DNA of 64,000 nucleotides, from positions 1,565,501 through 1,629,500 of the forward strand of contig NZ_JAUCBR010000004.1 in the NCBI RefSeq assembly GCF_034676725.1. The letters are read 5' to 3'. The notes below the pieces were generated by a model. That model saw nothing but the letters and a program-made list of their open reading frames with translations, was not told where the DNA came from and did not search any database. A program made the position numbers and the translations under genes. The stretch is from Denitromonas sp. (GTDB lineage Bacteria > Pseudomonadota > Gammaproteobacteria > Burkholderiales > Rhodocyclaceae). Shown here one piece after another: positions 50,156 through 57,864 of the stretch (position 1 is the stretch's first letter; each line of letters begins with the position of its first letter).

Positions 50156-51463
50156 TCAGAACTTGTAGGCCGATTCGCCGTGAGCGGCGATGTCGAGACC
50201 TTCGCGCTCTTCGTCTTCCGGCACGCGCAGGCCAACCAGCACATCGACGATCTTGAAGGCGACCAGCGAGACCACGCCGGACCAGCCGATGGTCACCAGC
50301 ACCGAGTAGGTCTGGATCCAGGTCTGGCTGGCGATCGAGAAGTCTTCGCCACCCGTGCCGCCGAGCGACGGGGCGGTGAAGACACCGGTCAGGATGGCAC
50401 CGAGGATGCCGCCCACACCATGCACGCCGAACACGTCGAGCGAGTCATCGGCACCGAGCATGCGCTTGAGGCCATTGACGCCCCACAGGCAGATCACGCC
50501 GGAGAGCAGACCGATCACGATGGCGCCCATCGGGCCGACCGAACCGCAGGCCGGAGTGATGGCAACCAGGCCGGCGACAGCACCGGAGGCGGCACCGAGC
50601 ATCGAGGGCTTGCCCTTGAAGATGGCCTCGCCGGCGATCCAGGACAGCGTGGCAGCAGCAGTGGCGGCCAGGGTGTTGATGAAGGCCAGGGCCGCACCCG
50701 AGGTGGCTTCCAGGTTGGAGCCGGCGTTGAAGCCGAACCAGCCCACCCACAGCATCGAGGCGCCGATCATGGTCATGGTCAGCGAGTGCGGGGCCATGGC
50801 TTCACGACCGTAGCCGATCCGCTTGCCCACCAGGTAGGCGCCGACCAGGCCGGCCACACCGGCGTTGATGTGCACCACGGTGCCGCCCGCGAAGTCCAGT
50901 GCGCCGTCACCGAGCAGGTAGCCGCCCGGGCCCCACACCATGTGGCAGATCGGCAGGTAGCTGAAGCTGAACCAGATCACCGTGAACAGCAGCACGGCGG
51001 AGAACTTGATGCGCTCGGCAAAGGAGCCGACGACCAGCGCGCAGGTGATGCCGGCAAAGGTGGCCTGGAAGGCGACGAAGACCAGCTCCGGCAGCTTCAC
51101 GTTGTCGGTGAAGGTGTCGGCCAGCGAGTCGATGGTCACGCCCGACAGGAAGACTTTGCTGAAGCCGCCGACAAAGGGGCTGGCTTCGGTAAAGGCCACG
51201 CTGTAGCCGTACAGCGCCCACAGCACGATGCCGAGGCTGAACACCACCATCACCTGCATCAGCACCGAGAGCATGTTCTTGGCGCGCACCATGCCGCCGT
51301 AGAACAGGGCCAGGCCGGGCACGGCCATGAAGGTGACCAGCAAGGTGGCGGTCATCAACCAGGCCACGTCGCCCTTTTCGACAACCACGGCCGCGTCCTG
51401 GGCGTGGGCGGGGGCCGCCAGGCCGACCAGGGCGGCCAGCATGAGAGAGAGGATGGCTTTCAT
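50156..51463 (-). CDS. amtB: Ammonium transporter
   Basis: A 435-residue Amt/Rh-family channel with a cleavable signal peptide (residues about 1-22, ending APAHAQ) and eleven membrane segments. The family core TNLxxxNAGS is replaced by the typical GWFGFNAGSNLEATS, with the pore region HMVWGPGG and the Amt signature VVHINAGVAGLVGAYLVGKR. Encoded directly after glnK (12-base gap), the standard pair in which GlnK blocks AmtB when nitrogen is plentiful. The operon has a sigma-54/NtrC promoter at 52586-52725. Confidence 0.95.
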   Translation of the reverse strand: MKAILSLMLAALVGLAAPAHAQDAAVVVEKGDVAWLMTATLLVTFMAVPGLALFYGGMVRAKNMLSVLMQVMVVFSLGIVLWALYGYSVAFTEASPFVGGFSKVFLSGVTIDSLADTFTDNVKLPELVFVAFQATFAGITCALVVGSFAERIKFSAVLLFTVIWFSFSYLPICHMVWGPGGYLLGDGALDFAGGTVVHINAGVAGLVGAYLVGKRIGYGREAMAPHSLTMTMIGASMLWVGWFGFNAGSNLEATSGAALAFINTLAATAAATLSWIAGEAIFKGKPSMLGAASGAVAGLVAITPACGSVGPMGAIVIGLLSGVICLWGVNGLKRMLGADDSLDVFGVHGVGGILGAILTGVFTAPSLGGTGGEDFSIASQTWIQTYSVLVTIGWSGVVSLVAFKIVDVLVGLRVPEDEEREGLDIAAHGESAYKF

Positions 51464-51475
51464 ATGCAGGTCTCC

Positions 51476-51814
51476 TTACAGGGCGTCGGTACCGGTTTCA
51501 CCGGTGCGGATGCGGATGGCCTGGGCCAGGTCGAAGACGAAGATCTTGCCGTCGCCGATCTTGCCGGTGTTGCCGGCCTTTTCGATGGCTTCGATGGCCT
51601 GGTCGAGCAAGGTGGCCGGGATGGCGGCCTCGATCTTCACTTTGGGCAGGAAGTTGACCACATACTCGGCGCCGCGATACAGCTCCGTGTGGCCCTTCTG
51701 GCGACCGAAGCCCTTGACCTCGGTCACGGTGATGCCCTGCACGCCGATGGCGGAGAGCGCTTCGCGCACTTCGTCCAGCTTGAAGGGCTTGATGATGGCA
51801 ATCAGATATTTCAT
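51476..51814 (-). CDS. glnK: Nitrogen regulatory protein P-II
   Basis: A 112-residue PII protein, the normal size. Uridylylation Tyr51 sits in the T-loop (TELYRGAEYVVNFLPKVK) and the signature GKIGDGKIFVFDLAQAIRIRTGE is complete. Linkage to amtB identifies it as GlnK rather than GlnB. It senses ATP/ADP and 2-oxoglutarate and regulates AmtB and NtrB. Located between the frameshifted porin gene and amtB in one transcription unit. Confidence 0.95.
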   Translation of the reverse strand: MKYLIAIIKPFKLDEVREALSAIGVQGITVTEVKGFGRQKGHTELYRGAEYVVNFLPKVKIEAAIPATLLDQAIEAIEKAGNTGKIGDGKIFVFDLAQAIRIRTGETGTDAL

Positions 51815-51838
51815 GGCTGTTTTCCCTGTTGTGTCACC

Positions 51839-51866
51839 GGCGCACCGGGCCGTGGCCCGGCGCACC
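51839..51866 (-). other. Strong hairpin between porin gene and glnK
   Basis: On the minus strand GGTGCGCCGGGCC pairs with GGCCCGGTGCGCC (13 pairs, two of them G-U) with a very small loop. No T-run follows, so it is more likely an mRNA processing or stabilising stem that sets the porin-to-glnK ratio than a terminator. Confidence 0.5.
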
Positions 51867-51872
51867 GTGGGG

Positions 51873-52548
51873 TTAGAAGGACTTGGAGACCGACAGGATC
51901 ACGCGGGCGTCGGCGTTGTCGTCGTTGTCCACATCGGTGTCGACATAGTTCAGCCCGAAGGTGAAGCCGGCGTAGTCCTTGCTCACGCCGACCTTCCAGT
52001 CGTTGTAGCTGGTGCCGTTCTCGATCTGTTGGCGACCCACGTGCGCGCCGAGGGTGAAGCCGCCGCCGACCTCCTGACTGGCCGACAGGTCGAAGTACTG
52101 GCTGCCGTCCGAATCGGCCGCGCCGAACAGGTCGGTGAAGGCATAGGAGTACTTGAAGGTCAGGAGCTTCCAGCTCACCGCGACATAGGCTTCGGTCGTG
52201 TCGGCGCTTTCACCGCCGATCTTGCCGCCCGGATAGACGTACTGCAACAGGCCGACGTCATAGGCGAAGTCACCGATGCTGTTGATGTAGCCCCCAAACA
52301 CGTCGACTTCCAAGCTACCCTTGCCGAGCCAGTTCGACATTTGAGCCCCACACGCCGGCGTAGAAGCCAGCATCGTGGGTGTAGTGGAGACCGCCCTGAA
52401 TGGCCATGTTCTCCTTGGTCTGGGAGTAACCGCGATACTGGTAGTCGGACACGAAGCCGACGTTGGCGCTGATCGGGCTGTCCTCGGCAACGGCGACACC
52501 GGACAGGCAGGCAAGAACGGCAGCAGCACAGAGAGAACGTTTGAACAT
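51873..52548 (-). pseudogene. TorF-family outer-membrane porin, frameshifted
   Basis: Two adjacent frames together give one about 224-residue TorF-type porin: signal peptide MFKRSLCAAAVLACLSGVAVA and GYSQTKENMAIQG in the first frame (from 52548), then GSLEVDVFGGYINS to the terminal SVSKSF in the second. They join at 52333-52334, where one extra A (minus strand, GTCGAACTGG) breaks the frame; removing it restores SNVDWLGKGS, as in homologues. This could be a sequencing error or a real loss. Putative nitrogen-source porin, first gene of the glnK-amtB operon. Confidence 0.82.
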
Positions 52549-52585
52549 GATGAGAGACTCCAGGTCAGTTGGGTGATCTCCCATT

Positions 52586-52601
52586 GGCAGGAACTGTGCC
52601 A
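52586..52601 (-). promoter_or_regulatory. Sigma-54 (RpoN) promoter of the porin-glnK-amtB operon
   Basis: The minus strand reads TGGCACAGTTCCTGCC, matching the sigma-54 consensus TGGCAC-N5-TTGC with the invariant GG and GC spaced correctly; only one position of TTGC differs. It lies about 40-55 bases upstream of the porin start codon, where a promoter is expected. NtrC sites are found upstream at 52694-52725. Confidence 0.85.
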
Positions 52602-52693
52602 GTTTTTTTGTTACGAAAAAACAAGGGTTTGCCGCGATGTCTCGCCAGATGTTGCAGCGCAGCGCACCGATAAAACCCGGCGCACCAAGATGA

Positions 52694-52725
52694 TGCACCA
52701 ATCTGGTGCGCACCGGCATGGTGCT
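52694..52725. promoter_or_regulatory. Two NtrC binding sites
   Basis: TGCACC-AATCT-GGTGCG (52694-52710) and CGCACC-GGCAT-GGTGCT (52709-52725) each match the NtrC consensus TGCAC-C-N5-G-GTGCA with the expected inverted half-sites. They are about 95-125 bases upstream of the sigma-54 promoter on the minus strand, a normal enhancer distance, and imply activation under nitrogen limitation. Confidence 0.82.
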
Positions 52726-52820
52726 CTGCCGATGCCGCCCGTCGGCGGGTGCGGAGTGCATCCGGGGCGGATTCGCGCGACAATACGGCTTGTCTTTGTC
52801 CTTGTATTCAGGAAGCCGTC

Positions 52821-53072
52821 ATGAACCCACCCCAGCTGCTTGACCAACTCGCCGGCAAATTTGCCGAGGCCGCGGCCAACTCGCCGGTCAAGGACATCGA
52901 GAAGAACGTCCGCGCACTTGCCGCCAGCGCCTTCTCCCGTCTCGACCTGGTGACCCGTGAGGAATTCGATGTGCAGAGCGCGCTGCTCGAGCGCACCTGT
53001 GTCCAGCTCGCGGCGCTCGAAGCCCGGGTGGCGGCGCTGGAAGCCGAGCTGGCAGAAAAGAACGCTGGCTGA
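52821..53072 (+). CDS. ubiK: Ubiquinone biosynthesis accessory factor UbiK
   Basis: An 83-residue BMFP-type protein (YqiC/UbiK): MNPPQLLDQLAGKFAEAAANSP followed by FDVQSALLERTCVQLAALEARVAALEAEL, a coiled coil at the C-terminus. UbiK forms a membrane-binding complex with UbiJ for aerobic ubiquinone synthesis. Start at 52821 follows AGGAAG. The upstream region (52549-52820) is shared with the nitrogen promoter on the other strand. Terminator at 53092-53124. Confidence 0.9.
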   Translation: MNPPQLLDQLAGKFAEAAANSPVKDIEKNVRALAASAFSRLDLVTREEFDVQSALLERTCVQLAALEARVAALEAELAEKNAG

Positions 53073-53091
53073 GCGTTCGCCGGCAGCAATG

Positions 53092-53124
53092 AAAAAGCGG
53101 CCCTCGCGGGGCCGCTTTTTTTTT
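53092..53124. terminator. Bidirectional intrinsic terminator after ubiK
   Basis: GCGGCCC (53097-53103) pairs with GGGCCGC (53109-53115); A-run before and T-run after (TTTTTTTTT, 53116-53124) serve ubiK on plus and the YceI gene (ending 53143) on minus. Confidence 0.92.
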
Positions 53125-53142
53125 GCCGGTCGTGGCCTGTGC

Positions 53143-53712
53143 TTACATCTGCACGGCTTCGAGCGCGATGTCCAGGGTGACCTCGTCGCTCACGTTGGGG
53201 GCGTACTTGCCGGCGTTGAACTCGCTGCGCTTGATCACCGTGGTGGCGTTGGCGCCGATGGCCGGCTTCTTGAGCATCGGGTGGGCCATGGCCTTGAACG
53301 AGGTCACGGTCAGGGTCACCGGGCGGGTCACGCCCTTGAGCGTCAGGTTGCCCTCGATGGTGACCGGCGTGTCGCCGTCGAAGACGACCTTGGTCGACTT
53401 GAAGGTGGCCGTCGGGTGGTTGGCGGTGTCGAGGAAGTCGGCGCCCTGGATGTGGCCGTCGAAGGTGTCATAGCCGGTATCGACCGAGGTGGTGTCGATG
53501 GTCATCTCAACCGAGGCCGTGCGGGCGGCGGCGTCGAGCGTCACCGTGCCGGTGGTCTTGTTGAAGCGCGAGATCTGCTTCGACAGGCCGAAGTGGCTGT
53601 ACGAGAAGCGCGGGTAGGTGTGGGTGCCTTCGACCGTATAGACCACCGGTTCGGCCAGGGCCGGCGCGGCGATGAGGGTGGCGAGGACGGCGGTGAGCAG
53701 GGTTTTTTTCAT
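53143..53712 (-). CDS. YceI-family periplasmic lipocalin-like protein
   Basis: A 189-residue protein with a signal peptide (1-20, ends ALA) and the YceI fold: YTVEGTHTYPRFSYSHFGLSK, the TASVEMTIDTTSVDTG, HIQGADFLDTANHPTATF and GNLTLKGVTRPVTL repeats. YceI proteins bind isoprenoid quinones or fatty acyl chains in the periplasm. Last of a three-gene unit with a second YceI gene and a b561-type cytochrome, a common grouping linked to respiration or base/acid stress. Confidence 0.92.
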   Translation of the reverse strand: MKKTLLTAVLATLIAAPALAEPVVYTVEGTHTYPRFSYSHFGLSKQISRFNKTTGTVTLDAAARTASVEMTIDTTSVDTGYDTFDGHIQGADFLDTANHPTATFKSTKVVFDGDTPVTIEGNLTLKGVTRPVTLTVTSFKAMAHPMLKKPAIGANATTVIKRSEFNAGKYAPNVSDEVTLDIALEAVQM

Positions 53713-53747
53713 GGCGGACTCCGTGGGTTGGGTTTTGGGGTTGGGGT

Positions 53748-54326
53748 TTATTTCGCCAGCGGTCTGGCGACGAGGTGGAAGATGACGTCGACCTTGTTGG
53801 CGACGATGTCGAAACCCGACCACTCGCCCTCGCCGATGGCGAAGTCGCCCCGCTGCAGCGGGAGCGTGCCCTCGAAGGTGGCGGTCGGCGTGCCCGGCGT
53901 GAAGGTCGCCGGAAAGCTCACCGGGCGGGTCTTGCCCTTGATGCTGAGCTGGCCGGCAATCTCGAAGCGGTTGTTGCCCAGCGGCTTGACGGCCGAGGCG
54001 ACAAAGCGCGCCACGGGGTGGTTGGCGGTGTCGAACCAGGTCTTGGCCTTGACCTCGTCGTCGCCCTCCGGCGAGCCGGTGTCGATGCCGGCCAGCGGCA
54101 CCTCGACGGTGGCAGCGGCCGCCTCGGGGCGGGCCGGGTCGAAGCGCAGCTGCGCCGAGAATTGCTTGAACTGGCCGTCGAGCGTGACGCCCATCTGGGT
54201 GTAGCGAAAGCCGACGCGGCTGGCGGCGGTGTCCAGCGTGCCGTACTCGACAGCCTGTGCGGTGCCGGCCAGGCCGAGTGCCAGGGTGGCGGCCAGGGCC
54301 AGGTGGGTGGGTGTCTTGCGGGTCAT
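53748..54326 (-). CDS. Second YceI-family protein
   Basis: A 192-residue YceI homologue with signal peptide (about 1-25, ends AQA), then GTLDTAASRVGFRYTQMG, AKTWFDTANHPVARF and GQLSIKGKTRPVSF. Start 54326 is preferred over the ATG six bases upstream because the ribosome binding site GGAG is then at normal distance. Lies between the cytochrome b561 gene and the first YceI gene; the two YceI paralogues differ clearly in sequence and could bind different lipids. Confidence 0.9.
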   Translation of the reverse strand: MTRKTPTHLALAATLALGLAGTAQAVEYGTLDTAASRVGFRYTQMGVTLDGQFKQFSAQLRFDPARPEAAAATVEVPLAGIDTGSPEGDDEVKAKTWFDTANHPVARFVASAVKPLGNNRFEIAGQLSIKGKTRPVSFPATFTPGTPTATFEGTLPLQRGDFAIGEGEWSGFDIVANKVDVIFHLVARPLAK

Positions 54327-54351
54327 CAACATCTCCTTCGGTCGTGCCGAA

Positions 54352-54891
54352 TCAGGATTTCCGGAACCGCGGCAGCATGCGGGTGAGCACGCTGTCGCGG
54401 TCAATGAAGTGGTGCTTGAGCGCGGCGCCCGAGTGCAGGACGACCATGCCGAGCAGGCTGTAGTTCAACCATTCATGCACTGCCTTGAGGGTGTCACCCA
54501 GCGCGGCGTCCTTGGCCAGCAGATCGGGCAGCGGCAGCACGCCGAACCACACGGTCTGAAAGCCCTTGGCCGAGCTCATCAACCAGCCCGACAGCGGGAT
54601 GGCGAGCATCAGGCCGTACAACACCCAGTGCGCGGCGCCGGCGGCCAGGCGCAGCGCCGGTGGCATGGTGTCGGGCAGCGCCGGGGCGGGGTGGGTGAGC
54701 CGCCAGCCGAGGCGGAAGACGATGAGCGCAAACAGCGTCACGCCGGCCCATTTGTGCCACGAGTAGAGCTTGAGCTTGGTCGGCGACAGCGACAGGTCGG
54801 TCATGTAGAGCCCGAGGCTGAAGCTGGCGAGGATCCCCAGCGCGATGAGCCAGTGCAATGCGATGGCGGTGGATGTGTAGCGTGTGTTCAT
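54352..54891 (-). CDS. Cytochrome b561-family protein
   Basis: A 179-residue membrane protein with four hydrophobic segments and conserved heme-ligand histidines (STAIALHWLIALGI, LYSWHKWAGVTLF, AAHWVLYGLMLAIPLSGW, LKAVHEWLNYSLLGMVVLHSG), the bacterial b561 (CybB) type that oxidises or reduces ubiquinone and can deal with superoxide. First gene of the unit with two YceI genes, suggesting it hands electrons to or from quinone bound by YceI (inference). Confidence 0.9.
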   Translation of the reverse strand: MNTRYTSTAIALHWLIALGILASFSLGLYMTDLSLSPTKLKLYSWHKWAGVTLFALIVFRLGWRLTHPAPALPDTMPPALRLAAGAAHWVLYGLMLAIPLSGWLMSSAKGFQTVWFGVLPLPDLLAKDAALGDTLKAVHEWLNYSLLGMVVLHSGAALKHHFIDRDSVLTRMLPRFRKS

Positions 54892-54905
54892 GATCGGTTG
54901 GGGGC

Positions 54906-55709
54906 TCAGGCCGCGTGGGCGGGGGTCAGGGTGGGGTCGGCAAACACGAAGCTGTCCATGCTCAGCTCACCGTCGAGGACGCCGCCGTCGAGCCGGCGGG
55001 CCTGCGACCAGTCGCAGCCGCCAGCGCCGATGGCAAAGAACAGGGGCAGGAAGTGTTCGTCGGTGGGGTGCGCGCGCAGGGCGTGCGGGGCCTGCTGGCG
55101 GTAGTTCAGCAGGGCGTCCAGATCGCCGGCGCGCAGCTGCGCCCACACCCAGTTGGCAAACTCGGCGGCATAAGGTTCCGTGCCCGTGTCATGAAAATAG
55201 TCGCGCAGGTTGTGGGTCAGGCTGCCGGAGCCGATCAGCAGCACGCCAGCCTCGCGCAGCCCGGCCAGCGCCTGGCCCAGTTCGAGCAGTGCCAGGGGCG
55301 AGGGGGCCGAGGGTTGCGAGACTTGAATGACCGGCACGTCGGCGGCCGGATACAGGTGCATCAGCGGCACCCAGACGCCGTGGTCGCGGCCGCGCGTATC
55401 GTTGCGGCGGGCGTGCAGCCCGTGGTGCGCCAGCTCGGCGATCACCGCGTCGGCCACCGCCGGCGCACCTGCTGCCGGGTAGTCCAGCGCATACAGCGCG
55501 CGAGGAAAGCCGCCAAAGTCGTGCACCGTCTCGCCACTGACACCGCTGGCGACCTCCAGCGTCGGGCGCATCCAGTGCGGCGACACCACCACCACCGCGC
55601 GCGGCCGCGGCAAGGCCCGCCCGAGCGCGCCGAGCGCCGGGCCGAGGCGGCCGGGTTCGACGGCAAACATCGGCGAACCGTGCGAGATGAAGAGGGCGGG
55701 GAGAGACAT
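54906..55709 (-). CDS. ygiD: 4,5-DOPA-type extradiol dioxygenase (class III)
   Basis: A 267-residue YgiD/DODA-type enzyme with metal-binding residues in LFISHGSP, VVVSPHWMRP and GVWVPLMHLYPAADVPV. Class III ring-opening dioxygenases use Fe or Zn; YgiD converts L-DOPA to betalamic acid precursors in vitro, with unclear natural role. Lies 14 bases upstream of the b561 gene on the same strand, and is divergent from a LysR gene whose control region (about 126 bases) is shared. Confidence 0.9.
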   Translation of the reverse strand: MSLPALFISHGSPMFAVEPGRLGPALGALGRALPRPRAVVVVSPHWMRPTLEVASGVSGETVHDFGGFPRALYALDYPAAGAPAVADAVIAELAHHGLHARRNDTRGRDHGVWVPLMHLYPAADVPVIQVSQPSAPSPLALLELGQALAGLREAGVLLIGSGSLTHNLRDYFHDTGTEPYAAEFANWVWAQLRAGDLDALLNYRQQAPHALRAHPTDEHFLPLFFAIGAGGCDWSQARRLDGGVLDGELSMDSFVFADPTLTPAHAA

Positions 55710-55835
55710 GTCTGGCTCCAGTGCAGTGCATCGTTGCGGGCAAGCCCGCGTTGAGGTGAATCTTATTTGGCCACTGATGCCGGATAAACAGCGCCGCGCT
55801 TGATTGATTGTCTGCTGTGGCGTGACAATGTGCGC

Positions 55836-56768
55836 ATGGACCGATTTCGTGAAATGCAGTGTTTCGTCGCCGTGGTCGAGGCCGGCAGCTTTGTCGGCGC
55901 GGCCGACCAGTTGCGCCTGTCGAAGGCGGCGGTCTCGCGCAGCGTGATCGACCTGGAAACCCGCCTCGGCGCGCGCCTGCTCCAGCGCACCACCCGCCGC
56001 CTGTCGATCACCGAGGCCGGGCGCGCCTACTACGGCCGCTGCAAGCAGATCCTCGACGAGCTCGAGGAGGCCGAGAGCGCCGTCGGCGAGGTCACCGGCC
56101 ACCCGGTTGGCAGCCTGCGTATCAATGCGCCGCTGTCCTTCGGCGTGCTGCATCTGGCGCCGCTGTGGGGGCCGTTCATGGCGCGCTATCCCGATGTGTC
56201 GCTCGATGTCGACCTGGCCGACCGCCTGATTGACGTGGTCGAGGAGGGCTACGACGCGGTGATCCGCATCAGCCGCATGCAGGACTCCACGCTGGTGTAC
56301 CGGCGCCTGGCCTCGACCCGCGTCATCGCCACCGCCACGCCCGAGTACCTCGCCACCCATGGCACCCCGGCGCAGGTCGCCGAGCTGGCCCGCCATGCGG
56401 TGATCGCCTACAGCTACGCGCCGGCCGGCGACACCTGGCGTTTCGAGACGCCCGACGGCCCGCAGGAGGTGCAGACCACGCCGCGCATGCGCACCAACAA
56501 CGGCGACACCTGCCGGGCGGTGGCGCTGGCGCACCAGGGCATCGTGCTGCAGCCGGATTTCCTGGTCGGTGATGACCTCGCCGAGGGGCGGCTGGTCGAG
56601 GTGCTGCCCGCCTGCCGCCTGCCCGAGATCGGCGTCTATGTGGTGTACCCCTCGCGCCGCCACCTGTCGGTCAAGGTGCGGGTGCTGGTCGATTTTCTGG
56701 TCGAGGCCTTCGCCGAGCCGCCCTGGCACCGACCGACCGGAGGCGGCGTGCCGGCGCAGGGCCGGTGA
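55836..56768 (+). CDS. LysR-family transcriptional regulator
   Basis: A 310-residue LysR protein (MQCFVAVVEAGSFVGAADQL, RLSKAAVSRSVIDLETRLG) with a C-terminal ligand domain. Divergent from the ygiD-type dioxygenase, its likely target. Start chosen at 55836 for the natural N-terminus. The end overlaps a possible GTG start of dusA. Confidence 0.88.
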   Translation: MDRFREMQCFVAVVEAGSFVGAADQLRLSKAAVSRSVIDLETRLGARLLQRTTRRLSITEAGRAYYGRCKQILDELEEAESAVGEVTGHPVGSLRINAPLSFGVLHLAPLWGPFMARYPDVSLDVDLADRLIDVVEEGYDAVIRISRMQDSTLVYRRLASTRVIATATPEYLATHGTPAQVAELARHAVIAYSYAPAGDTWRFETPDGPQEVQTTPRMRTNNGDTCRAVALAHQGIVLQPDFLVGDDLAEGRLVEVLPACRLPEIGVYVVYPSRRHLSVKVRVLVDFLVEAFAEPPWHRPTGGGVPAQGR

Positions 56769-56800
56769 TAGAATTGGCGCCCCGCACCGCCGCCGTCCCC

Positions 56801-57808
56801 ATGTCCGTGTTGCCTTCCCCCGCCGCCCTGCCGCCGCGCCGCCTGGCCATCGCGCCCATGCTCGACTGGACCGACCGCTTCTACCGCTACTTCGCGCGGC
56901 AGATCTCGCGCCATACCTGGCTGTACACCGAGATGGTGACTACCGGCGCGCTGATCCATGGCGACGCGGCGCGCTTCCTGCGCTTTGACGACTGCGAGCA
57001 CCCGCTGGCCCTGCAACTGGGCGGCAGCGACCCGGCCGACCTGGCGCGCTGCGCGCGGCTGGCCACCGAGTGGGGCTACGACGAGATCAACCTGAATGTC
57101 GGCTGCCCCTCCGAGCGGGTACAGTCCGGCGCCTTTGGCGCCTGCCTGATGGCCGAGCCGGCGCTGGTGGCCGACTGCCTCAAGGCCATGCAGGACGTGA
57201 CCGACCGCGCCGTCACCGTCAAGCATCGCATCGGCATCGACCATATCGAGGACTACGCCTACCTGCGCGACTTCGTCGGCCAGGTGAGCGCGGCCAGCGG
57301 CTGCACGGTGTTCATCGTGCATGCCCGCAACGCCATCCTCAAGGGCCTGTCGCCCAAGGAAAACCGCGAGATCCCGCCGCTCAAGTACGACTATGTGCAC
57401 CAGCTCAAGCGCGACTTCCCGGCGCTGGAGATCCTGATCAACGGTGGCTTCACCGACTGGTCGGCCATCGAGGCGCAGTGGCCGGCGGTCGACGGCGTGA
57501 TGGTCGGCCGCGAGGCCTACCACAACCCCTGGCTGCTAGTGGAGGCCGACGCGCGTGGCTGGGACGACGACCATGCGCTGCCGAGCCGGCGTGAGGTGGT
57601 CGAGGCGATGCTCGGCTTCATGGCGGCGCAGATCGCCGAGGGCGTGCCGCTCAAGACCATGACCCGGCACATCCTCGGCCTCTATCACGGCATGCCCGGC
57701 GCCCGCCAGTGGCGGCGCATGCTCTCCGACCCGGCGCTGCTGCGCGCCAACGACCCGCGCGTCCTCATCGATGCGGCCGACGCCGTGGAGCAACGCCGCG
57801 CCGCCTGA
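56801..57808 (+). CDS. dusA: tRNA-dihydrouridine synthase A
   Basis: A 335-residue FMN-dependent DusA that reduces U20/U20a of tRNA. LAIAPMLDWTDRFYRYFAR, LQLGGSDPADLARCARLA, the active-site NLNVGCPSERVQSGAFGACLM and VMVGREAYHNPW mark this subfamily. Start at 56801 (MSVLPSP) is preferred; a GTG at 56765 would add 12 residues. Confidence 0.93.
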   Translation: MSVLPSPAALPPRRLAIAPMLDWTDRFYRYFARQISRHTWLYTEMVTTGALIHGDAARFLRFDDCEHPLALQLGGSDPADLARCARLATEWGYDEINLNVGCPSERVQSGAFGACLMAEPALVADCLKAMQDVTDRAVTVKHRIGIDHIEDYAYLRDFVGQVSAASGCTVFIVHARNAILKGLSPKENREIPPLKYDYVHQLKRDFPALEILINGGFTDWSAIEAQWPAVDGVMVGREAYHNPWLLVEADARGWDDDHALPSRREVVEAMLGFMAAQIAEGVPLKTMTRHILGLYHGMPGARQWRRMLSDPALLRANDPRVLIDAADAVEQRRAA

Positions 57809-57864
57809 GTGGCAGCGCAGCGGCATATTCCAATCGCATCGCTGGCCCGCTACACTCGGGGCCC

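Noticed and set aside
51873..52761. Two separate small genes instead of one broken porin
   Set aside because: The upstream part has a signal peptide and the downstream part the remaining beta-barrel, and they join cleanly after removing one base, so one pseudogene explains both.
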